Positions 29,401 to 38,735 of a DNA stretch of 64,000 nt are shown here, in pieces. Source of the stretch: Pyropia yezoensis (taxonomy: Eukaryota; Rhodophyta; Bangiophyceae; Bangiales; Bangiaceae). Where the stretch lies: positions 22,925,346 to 22,989,345 of the forward strand of contig CM020618.1 of assembly GCA_009829735.1 (NCBI GenBank), in the 5' to 3' direction. The translations under genes were made by a program, and so were the position numbers. The notes beneath the pieces were generated by a model, which worked only from the letters and a program-made list of their open reading frames with translations, did no database searches and had not been told where the DNA came from. Every line of letters starts with the position of its first letter. Position 1 is the stretch's first letter.

Positions 29401-30226
29401 GTATCTGACGAAGGAGTTCCTGGCTTTCAGGCTCAGAAAGCCTGTATATGCCCTTCTTGTGTGGTTCAGCTTCCTCAGTCAGCTCGATCTTGAAAGGCGG
29501 TCGGCCGCGGTCAGGAGGGAGCCCTTTGAGTCGGTCATCCGGGAAGACGTCTTGATACTCGGCTAGTTCGTCTTGAATGTCTTTGTCAGTAGGCGCTGAC
29601 GCGGTCTGGATGGAGTTGAGGCCGATGGAGTCATGGAGAACTTGGGGTCTAAGGAAGATTGCGAAAACAGGGTTCCGTCTCTTGATGTGCTGGGCCAGAT
29701 TGTGCTTGCTCCAGATGGTCTTCGATAGTTCTAAGGCAGGGTTGATTCTCAGTCTGCGACCGTCTTTTAGAAAAGTGATGACATTGGTTCGGTATTTCTT
29801 GCGTACATTGTAGTCTTCGTGCCACTTCTTACCGAGGAAGACATCGTAGGCTGCTAACGGGCACACGGCGAAGTAAATGTTGTCGGTGTATTCTTGGGTA
29901 GAAATGTCTAATGGATCTTTGGTAGACGTGAGGTTGTGCACATTGCCGTCCGGCATCAGGGCGGCTTCAGTCGAGACTTCCGTTGGTATTCCGAGACGCT
30001 TGGCGAATGTGGACGAAATGAAATTCGCCAGGGCGCCGTCATCGAAGAGGATTTTAGCGGGCTCACCATTAATCGTGCCAGCGGAGCTTAGGAGGCCCAA
30101 GTAGGGTCTATGGAAGGCGGGCGAGATGTCGGGAACTGAGGCCAGCTTCGGTGGTTTAGGCCTCAGTTCCCACGGCCTTTTGGGCAGTCTTTGGCCATGT
30201 GCCCCTTGGTGCGGCAGCGTAGGCAC
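26444..30226 (-). pseudogene. pol: Pol of element E, open except for one in-frame TAG
   Basis: The frame runs from 30226 to 26444 with a single stop, TAG at 27148-27146, after VDHNKRD; the frame then continues as DLYLTNVEVAYN. A Trp codon is expected there, so this is probably one G-to-A change. Domains: aspartic protease, in which the active-site triplet reads DDG (LFDDGALANF) instead of DTG or DSG; RT with LCIDYRALN and YLDD at residue 407 (29008-28997); RNase H (LSTDAGG); integrase zinc region (HMGLRKTTKDL to CDACQRF); core MDFITPLP, VCDRDRIF and a conserved Glu near KKVEEVL; chromodomain-like YLVKWNGYHDTENSWVREQDI near the C-terminus. Entry is probably by -1 frameshift from gag. Confidence 0.9.
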
Positions 30227-30984
30227 TGGCCTTCGCGCATACAGCGCTGACGCTCTTCCGGTGTAAGCTTCACGATCCGGACGTTGGCAATGTTCATGGG
30301 GGCAGGCCCGCGGTCCGCGGCTGTCGTGCCTTCGGTGTTTGAGATGCGTCGAACGCCACGCTTGGCAGCTTCGACTTTCAGGGCATCGAGCATCACTTCG
30401 TCCAGAGTGTCGTAGCGCTTGAGGCAGAGCGCTTCCCAGATGTAGCTCTTCAGACCGCGGCTGCAGCGGTCAACCTGCTCGGTCATGGTGATGTCGGGGA
30501 TGTCAAGGACGATTGACTGGAACGACTTATTGTAGCTCGCCACGTTCTTCATCTGCTTCCACTTGTGAAGAAGGTCGCGGGCAACCTGGACCTTGTTCAG
30601 AGGGTTAAACCGCACCTTGAGTGCTACACGAAGCGTTGGCCAATCCGAGATGTCGGCTTTCCCGGCGTGCGTCTGCCACCACGAGAACGCTTCACCTTGC
30701 AGGTACGAGGTGGCGATGAGTAGCGCTTCGCCAGGGGTAGCCTTCGCAACATACGTGTCCATGTGGGACGCCCAGGCATCAATCGCGCGGGCTCGACCGA
30801 AAAAGGCCGTTGGCTTACTAAGCTTAGGTTTGTCGAAACTGGGTAGGGTTGCCGTGGTTGCCAAATCGAGACGGAGTTGCTCCGTCTCCTGACCCAGTTT
30901 TTTCACGTACGAAGTAATTTCCGCCCAGTTTTCCGCACTAATTGCAGCAGGAATACTCGCCCCACTGGTACTGCCAGAAGCCAT
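30163..30984 (-). CDS. gag: Gag of element E
   Basis: 273 residues from an ATG at 30984, intact. The capsid-like core at about residues 45-200 contains WASHMDTYVAKATPGEALL and GEAFSWWQTHAG, typical of Ty3/gypsy Gag, followed by a CCHC zinc knuckle CLRCRTKGHMAKDC just before the C-terminus. It would coat and package the element RNA. It overlaps the pol frame by 64 nt, with a slippery heptamer at 30184-30178. Confidence 0.92.
   Translation of the reverse strand: MASGSTSGASIPAAISAENWAEITSYVKKLGQETEQLRLDLATTATLPSFDKPKLSKPTAFFGRARAIDAWASHMDTYVAKATPGEALLIATSYLQGEAFSWWQTHAGKADISDWPTLRVALKVRFNPLNKVQVARDLLHKWKQMKNVASYNKSFQSIVLDIPDITMTEQVDRCSRGLKSYIWEALCLKRYDTLDEVMLDALKVEAAKRGVRRISNTEGTTAADRGPAPMNIANVRIVKLTPEERQRCMREGQCLRCRTKGHMAKDCPKGRGN
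30178..30184 (-). promoter_or_regulatory. Putative -1 ribosomal frameshift site CCCAAAA
   Basis: The heptamer C CCA AAA stands in the zero frame of gag, five codons before the gag stop and inside the gag/pol overlap. It fits the X XXY YYZ rule, and the pol frame is -1 relative to gag. No downstream pseudoknot has been checked. Confidence 0.6.
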
Positions 30985-31033
30985 TGTTGAAAACCAAGCT
31001 TACTTATAAGAATGCTACTGGCAATATGGTCGA

Positions 31034-31540
31034 CTACTTACGCACCACGCGCAGGTGCGACTTGCTGCGGGTGTGGCGGTCGTAGTGCTCGGAGGACTCG
31101 AAGACGCGGTCGCAGTACCGGCACTTGGGCAGCTTGGGGGGGTTGACCTTGTGGCGGTGGCGACGCGACAGGCGGTGATCGCGCCACACCGCTTCGCCGT
31201 TGCACGTCACGTCGCAAGCCTTGCACGTGAAGCGCTTCTTGTTGATCCGTCCGTGGGCGTTTCGGTACTCCTCGCGGACCGCCCGGCGCTCCACCGTCTG
31301 CGCTGTATGCGGGCGGATAGCCGCCACTTGAAGCGGCGCCGGGGGAGTCACGCGAGGTGCCGGCGGGAGAAGAAGGCGGCGGCCGTGCCGGTCGCGGGGA
31401 GGAAGCGCCGCAGCACGTTTCGAAGAGGTGGTCGAGGAAGAAGAGCCAGCGGTAGGCGTAGGCACCGGCAGTGAAGCGCTCGCCGAGGAAGACGCCGCCG
31501 TCGTTGTCGTCTGGTTCGGAGCCACTAAGGAATCGAGCAC
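31034..31540 (-). CDS. Two-finger C2H2 protein ORF in the leader of element E
   Basis: 168 codons are open, ending 50 bp before the gag ATG. The N-terminal 95 residues are Ser/Thr/Ala/Pro-rich. Two zinc fingers of the long-spacer type follow: CKACDVTC...H(5)H and CRYCDRVF...H(5)H, each CX2CX12HX5H, as in U1/matrin/JAZ-type fingers that often bind RNA or double-stranded RNA. There is no ATG in the frame (the left limit is GTG), so it is either an exon with upstream splicing (a CTCGATTCCTTAG acceptor-like site is at its start), uses a non-ATG start, or is a captured fragment. Neither A nor B shows anything like it. Confidence 0.55.
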   Translation of the reverse strand: MLDSLVAPNQTTTTAASSSASASLPVPTPTAGSSSSTTSSKRAAALPPRDRHGRRLLLPPAPRVTPPAPLQVAAIRPHTAQTVERRAVREEYRNAHGRINKKRFTCKACDVTCNGEAVWRDHRLSRRHRHKVNPPKLPKCRYCDRVFESSEHYDRHTRSKSHLRVVRK

Positions 31541-32176
31541 AGGACCATGAACGGGATAAGTACAAAAGCACCAACACTTTGTCTGATCCTCGCTCCTGCT
31601 CCTTGCGCCTCAGTGGAGAACTGCCGCCGCCCGGGCACGAGGCCACCGGGCGTACGGGAGTCTGCGCTGAGGTGCGCTGGCCAAGCTCGCTGTGCGCCCG
31701 TGTAAACACGAAAGTGGTGGAGTGGGTCGTGACCAGGCTAGAAGCCGGCGACAACCGCAGTCCAAACACTCGCGACCCTGTGGAGGACTGACACGATCCA
31801 CTTAAGAAGCACGAAGCTCCCGGACCGGGCAAGCCTGCACAGAGTCGCGCGCAGAGGATCTCAACCAATGGTCCAACACTCTCAGTCGTCACCCGCCCCG
31901 CGCGCGCGACGGTACGCCCCATTGGTACCGGACCGACCTCCCCCGCCAGATGCGCTAGGCAGACTGGGGTGACGGAACGAAGGAGGCCCGGCGAGGGCCG
32001 ACTCGACCCCGAATGGCACTATGGCCCGGTGGCGTAAGGGCCGGCCCGAGCACAGTGGGGCACCGCGACGAACCGGGGAGAGGCCGGCGAGCCCGAAGGC
32101 CACGTTACGGCGCAGAAGCGCTTGGTGTCGGGGGCGCCGCACGCGCACGGAGCGGTAACTATCTGAAGATACCAAT

Positions 32177-32500
32177 TGTAGGGTCCACGGCGGGCACGCA
32201 CGCGCTCTCGCGGGCGCACGCCGCACGCACCCCACACCCACACCACACCACACGCACTCTCGACGGCGGTGACGCACTCGGGGGAGGTGGTGTGGAAGCC
32301 GGGGAAGAAGAAGGGTGTCGGGGGGTGGGTGTGTGAAGTGGGGGTGAGCTTGACGTCGGTGGAAAGGGGTTCTCAGGTACAGTGGTTATTTGCTTCCGTT
32401 CTTCGGTCTACCCTCCCCAGGTCTCCCCCTCTCGCCCTCGGTCACTCCGTATATATACCCCTGGGGGGTCCCTCAGAAGGCCCTTCGTGTGGTCCGCTCG
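32177..32500 (-). repeat. Truncated 5' LTR of element E
   Basis: Matches 25485-25808 with about 11 differences. Its inner end CCCTACA is followed on the minus strand by ATTGGTATCTTCAG, a possible primer-binding site sharing TGGTATC with the common initiator-Met site. About 624 bp of the LTR are missing at the outer end. Confidence 0.75.
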
Positions 32501-32584
32501 TCCGAAGACGATGAAGATGAGGATGATGATTCATCGGTTGATGTTTTCCCCCCGTTCATTTAAAGGCTCTGCCCCAGCCTCCGA

Positions 32585-33034
32585 TCAGAGGGTCTTGATA
32601 TGGCACTCAAGCGAGCGGACCCGACGGCTCTTCATTTGAAGATTGACGGTTTGCTGGTTCGAGGTAGATCCGGGCTGATTGCCCATCTCGTCCTTCGCCA
32701 CAGTCCGTCGGTTCGACGGCGTTCGTTGACATACCGTCTCATTCGAGAGTGGCTTCCTCAGCTCCTCAAGATGAGTCGCCATCAAGGCGTTGGCGTCTTG
32801 CAACGTCTGGTTCACAACCTCTTGGGCCTCAAGCCAGGAGCGAAGTGTCTCCACCGCCCCCTTCAGGCTCTCCATTTGGGAGGTCGTGTCCTCCAAAGTG
32901 GGAGTGGGTGGAGTAACTAACGGGGCCGGAGGGCAGACACTTCTGCTCCCTCCGCCTGAAGGCGTGTACTCCGAAGGTAGGGCGACTCCCTTACCATTGG
33001 GGCGACGAGCGCCGTGAGGTGCTCCCATAGCCAT
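32585..33034 (-). pseudogene. gag: Gag N-terminal fragment of element D
   Basis: 149 residues from an ATG at 33034. A Gly/Pro-rich start is followed by a likely coiled coil at about residues 50-95 (MESLKGAVETLRSWLEAQEV) and a polar tail, similar in layout to the A and C gag N-termini. It stops at 32585, and an acidic-coding stretch in another frame reaches 32501, where E begins. Gag identity rests on the primer site and leader directly upstream rather than on a domain. Confidence 0.5.
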
Positions 33035-33255
33035 ATCGCAACCCGGCGTAAGCTCCGATCGGCGCGCCCGGCGTCACCGATCAAAAGATCCCCGTAGCAC
33101 GACGCCCGGCGTCGTCCAGTTCCACCAATCGGTGTTGTCGCCCAGCGCAACATCCTATCTAATGATTGTCAACGCAACTGCCACAAGGCATCAAGGAACA
33201 CGTACGAGCTTACGGCAGTGCCGCACACGAGCAGTATCCCCTGCTGCTCCACCAA

Positions 33256-33617
33256 AGTGGAATAAGTGTTGATCAATAAAGAGGAAATGGGTCCGACCAG
33301 CCGCAAGAGCGGAAAGCAACAGCTATTACCGTTGAAGCAAATAAGGGAGTCCTTTATCGCCCGGACGCTCGATGGGGAGCAAGCCAGCCCGACGGCGGTG
33401 GCGAGCCTTCACGTTGAAGATGAGGGCGAAACATCATGCCGGTCGAGCGACCGAGCGGAGGCCGTAAGGCCGATCGCAACGAGCATGGCAATCAATACGA
33501 AAGATGTCTCCAAAGCAAGGACAGATAAACAATACAAAACAAAAGCATTCCCCCAAAGGGCGAGCCACAAATGATCCCAAACCAACAAGGTTGGGGCCAC
33601 CAGTCAGGGGGGCTACA
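33256..33617 (-). repeat. Putative LTR of element D
   Basis: About 362 bp, much the same length as the A and C LTRs, starting TGTAGCC on the minus strand and ending next to TTGGTGGAGCAGCAGGGGAT. No second copy lies in the window. Confidence 0.45.
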
Positions 33618-34806
33618 AGCCTGTAAACACCGGAATTCGGTATGAACGGCGGATACGCTACAGGCCGCCTTGGGAGCTCCCTCGACTGCTCACACAAATA
33701 TGGCCACGACCCCCACTCCGGCGCCGCATGTGGCACTTGCATAGACCTTCCTAGCGCGGAAGAAGGGGATAATGGGGGGGGTGGGGGAATTGAGAGTCTC
33801 AGGTGCTCAGTGGGGGGGTGCCATCTTGGTGGTGCCGCATTAGGAGGGTGCAGAGAGGCTACCCCCTCCTCCTTTTCGGGGGTTCCCGGCCTTGCCTCTA
33901 CCCCCCCCGCCAAAGAACAGCTGCGCATGCAGTTCTTTGAACGCCAAAGAGCAGCGGAGAACTCCAGGTGAGGGGATGAGCGTGAAGGCCTCTGCGGGGA
34001 GGCCTCGTGAACGATTTGGCGCCGGAAAGCGCTTGGGATGTCCTGCCTGGCCACTATTTTCGCTGCGGCGTGCACAGCCCCCGCTCGCCCCGCTTCTACT
34101 GATGCTAGTACTACTGCTCACTCCACCAGCTTTGGCTGCCGTCGCCTTCGCCCGCGCTGACCATCAACGCCGCCACTGCGACCAGTTTTACAGATAGATG
34201 GCTGCGTCTCGTCGGGGAGGGCCTGCATGAGGTAGCGTAAGCCGCAGCGGGCCTCCCGCGCCGGCTGAAGCTTCCAGGCAGCGATTGGGCCTTCCCCCCT
34301 GATGACCTGCGACGAGGAGCGACAGACAATTGGCAAAAGTGGAGCGGATAGCATCGGTGGGAGTTAGGTGAGGCTGCGAGTGTTCTTCACTTGGTACGGC
34401 CCTGACTCCGCTTTGCTATGCACTTGGGACACTCATAAGAGAATAAGAAGGTAGGCTACTTCATACGTGACACGCGGACAAAAGAACGCGATTACGACGT
34501 GATCGGGCGTGATTGGGCGAGATCGCACGTCACGCCCCGGTTTGCGGGGCGTGATACCCAAGCCTAGCTGACAAACACGGCCGCGACGGGTGACGAGACC
34601 GCCAGGAAGCCCCGTGGCGACCCCGCGGCCGCTGGACACGTGTCGTGGCGGGTGGTCCCTTGGCCACGAGCGCCTACCCAGCAGGCTGCATCACACCATG
34701 GATGGCAGTAATAAAATGCATGCATTATTTTTTAGATTAATTAATGAATCAATCTATTGATTAATTCATCGGCCCTTTGTGCCCCTGAGTTAATTAAAGC
34801 ACATGC
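33618..34806. other. No confident gene
   Basis: Many overlapping frames are open because of base composition, and none shows a recognisable domain. The stretch ends in an AT-rich island (34700-34800) with the palindrome ATGCAT and an inverted repeat TGAATCAA...TTGATTAATTCA around 34755. Confidence 0.6.
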
Positions 34807-34863
34807 ATGTGTTGCCACTTACATGTGGTCTCACCAGGACTAATTCTAAGCCCCACTTGCAGG

Positions 34864-35328
34864 ATGTCGGCGCTGCACAAGCTCCTCGGCGCATGTGACC
34901 GTCTGGGTCCGGGAGTGCACTTGACTTCGGCGGCGCTGTGCGGGCGGCTGCGAGAATCTAAGCGGTCGCTGGCGGGAGCGATACTAGCCCACCGAAAGGC
35001 AACAGCCGGAAGGGAAGGGAGCGCAAGCGCGGGAGCGGCAGCCATGCCGCCGGCAGCTGCAGGTTCTAGGGCATCACCCGTTGTTCCAACATCCGAAATG
35101 GCGAAGGTGCCAGCTGCGCTTCCGGGACAACGTCAAGGGGGCTACTCAGCCTCATTTCCCGCACCTGCAGTCACAGTGGGGCGCTCAGATGAGTTGGGGG
35201 GAAGCATGGTGCACAGTAGTGGTGGGAAAGCGTCCTTGGCAAGAGGGGGGGGGGGGTGGAGGCTGGGGCAGGGAGGGGGCTCGCTCGCAGTGCCGCACGT
35301 GTGTGAGGGCGGGAAGCCGCTCGGTTGA
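34864..35328 (+). CDS. Weak ORF, unknown
   Basis: 154 residues from an ATG at 34864 (MSALHKLLGACDRLG). The ATG follows CCCCACTTGCAG, which looks like a splice acceptor, so it may be an exon. The first 50 residues look ordinary; the rest is Gly/Ala/Ser-rich and crosses a poly-G run, so its frame is uncertain. No family recognised, and it may be chance. Confidence 0.2.
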   Translation: MSALHKLLGACDRLGPGVHLTSAALCGRLRESKRSLAGAILAHRKATAGREGSASAGAAAMPPAAAGSRASPVVPTSEMAKVPAALPGQRQGGYSASFPAPAVTVGRSDELGGSMVHSSGGKASLARGGGGWRLGQGGGSLAVPHVCEGGKPLG

Positions 35329-35339
35329 CCCCTGTATTT

Positions 35340-37883
35340 ATTAGGAGAACCCCGCCATCGTGCGCGGGCAGCGCCGAGGAACCAGGCATTGATTGGTCAA
35401 TCTGGTACAAGAATGCAATAAAATGAATCAAAAATGATAGAATTAAAAGAAAGCATTGGACTGCTCTATCAATTAAGTAGAGGCAGAGCAAAAGGTTTCT
35501 CATTTCTTCGATCCATGCATCCCACCCAGGCAGCGTCGCCATCGACAGGCGACGGAATAACACCCGCTCGTCACCCAGCCAGTAAAGACGACGACATAGG
35601 TGCAAAAAGATCGTCACAGAGCGGCTGAATGTCAACGACTGCATGTCCACTGAAGTGTAATGATGCGCTTGCCCGTTGCAATCTGCTAATACACATGTCA
35701 AGGCGGGGCACGAGCGTGTACCCTTGATACCTACGTATAGTACATTCGCACTTGCCTCACAGCCACATACACTTGACTGAACCACAGGCCACGGTCAGCT
35801 AGGTACTCTGACCCACTTTCGAGGTCCCTTACAGTACACTTGGCCAAATCCGGTACACTTCAGACATGTTAAGTGATATCAATAAGATTACAATCAAGTT
35901 GGTCTTGTACGATCAAATCACCTAAAATCACACGTGTTTGTTTTTAAGTATCCAGATCTTTTCACAGTGCTCCCCCCAGGTGCCTTCTAATTGTAAGTCC
36001 AATGATTCCTCCCATTTCTGATGTGCTTGACTCCGACGTTGCTGACGTCGGCAGACTGCCGGTGTGTCAACCCCCGTCTCACGTCCTCCTGACGTCGCCG
36101 CGCCTCCATGAAAGGCTCCAGTTCCCCACCACTTCCAGCGGAGAGGACGGACAGGACGCATGATAAGCCTTTCTCCGCGGTACCTCCTGGCGGAAACAGC
36201 CTTCCTCTTGGTATGGTGGCCGCCTCGCCGCCGGTTGACGCACGGACAGAGCATAAGACAGACGCCCAACCTCTCTTGTCGCATAAGCGCGGGCATCAAA
36301 TTACATTGGACCGATTAGAATAAATCGGTTACCATGAACGAAATAATGTGAATTGCTTTATGCGGTTTAAAATCAAGGGTTGAGTATGATCACATTTTCA
36401 GTCGACCCAGTTTTGATTAAATCACACCTCTGGTACCTTCGCACAGCCCTGGTGGTGATCCGTTTTTGCCAGGGGGTTTCAAGGGTAGCAACTTCTCACA
36501 TGAAAAAAGTTTTGGCTAGTGTCAAGCGCCACGGGCACCGGCTGACAGTGAGCCTATTTTCGCTGACGGGTACATCACGGCTGCCGGGATACACGGGTGT
36601 GGGTAAGGGTACTACCCTTGACATTCAGGTCCCAAGGGGTATCTGAGACATTTGGCTGAGTTAGGACAACAAACCCGGATATCTGTTGGTGGCGAGATGT
36701 CCACATCAGAGGCACAGTGACCTGATTCACGGACCGCTACGAGCACCCCCTCATGACGCTTTGTGGAAGAAATGGTAGACGTCTTTGTCGTAGATATTCT
36801 TGAGAGATGGTGGAGAGAGTATAAGAATCTGAGTATCTGATACTCACTGATCGGGCCGAGTGAGAATGTACTTTTAGCAACTAGAGTATCATAAGATTCT
36901 CGTTAGAATATGATACACACCTGCCACGTGCCTCCGGCGAAAGGGCATTTGTATGGAGAGGTCCCTTATCTGGCCGTTTCTGGCCGTTTTATCATACAGG
37001 ATGTTCATCTGAGAAATACGGACAGAGGCGCCACGTGGGTAAATTCGACTCCAACTATGTACACGCTCTACGCTCGGTGCAGGCAAACGGCTTACGTCCA
37101 TTCCAAGCTCGGCCTCCTTTCGTGTACGTGTACGTGTATCGCTCCATACGCGGCTCCCATTGGCTGGACCATGTGACGTTGTGACGTACACGTACAGACT
37201 TTCGAGAGGGCTGCGCCCTGGTCCGCGCCACATCGTACATCGCCACATCGCTCGTACTTACGGACTGAGCTAGCATTTAGCCGTTCTGAGAGTCCTCTTA
37301 CTGACGACTCGATTTGGAAGCGGCCACGTGTGAGCATCGGCCACGTAGGTTCTTTCGCAACGGCACACCACCAGCGGCAAGTCGACGCGGGCGCACGCGT
37401 CCGGGGGGGGGGTGGGTCGGGCGCACAGCCGCCGATAGCAGCGTGTCCTCTCTCCCCTGCCGACCCCCTCCTCCGCCGATCTTACACCCACCGACCGAGC
37501 CGTGCGCCGTTGTGGGCACCGTGCCCGGACGGCCGACCTCCCGCGGTCAACGAGCGGGGCGGAGTCAAGGCCCCCTCCCCCTCTCCCGGCTGGGGGGGGG
37601 AGGGGGGGGGAGCAAAACCGACAAGAGCAGTCGGATCTCTGTTTCCTCACCTGCACCCCCCCCCCCCCCCGCAAGAGCAGAGAGATCGCTGTGTCACCTC
37701 TCTTTTCCCCCTCCCCACGCCGACCAACACCTCAGACACCAAGTGGCCTGCGTTGCGGGGACGTCGCCTGTCTCGCCCACCTCCTGCGATGCACCGCTCG
37801 TACTGGGAGGGCTGCTCGGGGCGACTTGTCGGTCCCGCGCTCCGCCGCCGTGATGCCGACGCCAGGCAGGCCAAGTGGGGGTG
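35340..37883. other. Intergenic, relatively AT-rich, no gene supported
   Basis: Contains short palindromes (GAGTATCTGATACTC near 36829 and AAGGGTACTACCCTT near 36606) but no ORF with a recognisable domain. A 123-codon minus-strand ORF (36299-35928) is open but has no support. From 37390 the sequence turns very GC-rich with C and G runs. Confidence 0.6.
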
Positions 37884-37913
37884 CATCGTCACCAAGCGAC
37901 TCTCTGCGCTCAG
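37884..37913 (+). repeat. Left terminal inverted repeat of the CACTA-like element
   Basis: 30 bp, pairing with 47430-47459 with four mismatches. Confidence 0.75.
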
Positions 37914-37988
37914 AACGCCAGTTTCGAGCGAAATTTGATCCAGGCCTGATGCCTATCACCGGGCTGAAGTGGATCGAGCAAGATACGG

Positions 37989-38109
37989 AATCAGTTGACA
38001 CGCCATGGAATGCGGCATCAGTTGACACGCGTTGGAATGAGGCATCAGTTGACACGCTGTCGATTGCCGCGTCAGCTGACACGAGGTGGAACGTGGCATC
38101 AACTGATGC
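37989..38109. repeat. 27-bp subterminal tandem array
   Basis: Five copies at exact 27-bp spacing share the core TCAGTTGACACG (last copies diverged to TCAGCTGACACG and TCAACTGATGCC). The array begins about 75 bp inside the left terminal repeat, where CACTA elements carry their transposase-binding repeats. Confidence 0.85.
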
Positions 38110-38214
38110 CAGAGTGATAAACGACTGTTGCTTCAATGAAAACGCAGTATCTTTATGGGAGGGCTACCCGCGCAGGCGCGACTCAGAACGGGATCACAAA
38201 AGCGGACGGCCGCT

Positions 38215-38515
38215 TAGCAGCGCGGCGCGCCGCCCACTCCTACCACCGCCAGCTGCACGGCGCCGCCCACCACGACCACCGCCAGCACCGAGGCGCGGCA
38301 CCGCCCACCGCGACCATCGCCAGCGGCACGGCGCCGCCCACAACGACCAGCGCCAGCACCGCCGCGCGGCGGCCCACCACGACCACCGCCAACAGCGCCG
38401 CGCGGCGGAGCACCTTTACCACCACCAGCACCGCGGCGCGGCACGGCCCACCACGATCACCGCCAGGAGCGCTACGCGGCGGACCACCGCTACCACCGCC
38501 AGCAGCGCGGCGCTG
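38215..38515. repeat. Degenerate 36-bp minisatellite
   Basis: About eight copies of a 36-bp unit with core CACCGCCAGCACCGCGGCG and CCCACCACGACCACCGCCAG. It creates long His/Arg/Ala-rich open frames on both strands that are not credible proteins. Confidence 0.85.
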
Positions 38516-38735
38516 ACAAGTTCACCCTCCCCCTCTAGCGTACGCTGAAGAATGTACACAAAGACGACGCCAACGTAAGCAGGAGGGAACATAAAGAGAA
38601 GCCACAGCATAAGACGCGCGTACACGCGACACACAGCAATAGGGATGACGCGGAAGCGGGGGCAGGAACGCCGTACAGCATCCTCACCCCGCGACCCTCT
38701 TGGACATCCCACGACCCTGCTCACCCGCGCGGCAC

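Larger units (their letters stand above)
25485..32500 (-). mobile_element. Ty3/gypsy element E with truncated 5' LTR
   Basis: Order on the minus strand: truncated 5' LTR (32500-32177), a 1.2-kb leader with a zinc-finger ORF, gag (30984-30163), pol (30226-26444), polypurine tract AAGAGGAGGGAGG (26445-26433) and full 3' LTR (26432-25485). About 324 bp next to the LTR 3' ends match as direct repeats with roughly 3 percent differences, so E is older than A. The outer part of the 5' LTR is lost at 32500, where D sequence begins. It is a third family, without an antisense ORF. Confidence 0.82.
32501..33617 (-). mobile_element. LTR-retrotransposon fragment D: LTR, primer site and gag start
   Basis: On the minus strand the order is a putative LTR (33617-33256, starting TGTAGCC), a primer-binding site identical in core to that of C, a leader and the N-terminus of a gag. 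The left side is cut by E. It is the outermost recognisable layer of the nest. The LTR end is not the usual CA (it reads CCACT), so the limits are approximate. Confidence 0.55.

Noticed and set aside
31038-31922. 294-codon minus-strand ORF overlapping the zinc-finger ORF
   Set aside because: Its overlapping half is an out-of-frame shadow; the upstream half has no domain, though part could be 5' exon sequence.
25485-32500. Direct repeats 25485-25808 and 32177-32500 as a segmental duplication or insertion footprint
   Set aside because: They flank a gag-pol unit in the right orientation, end in CTACA, and the left copy extends to a polypurine tract, so they are better explained as LTR parts of E.
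37502-38548. 348-codon plus-strand ORF rich in His, Arg and Ala
   Set aside because: Its C-terminal half is simply the 36-bp minisatellite read in frame, and the start overlaps poly-C/G runs.
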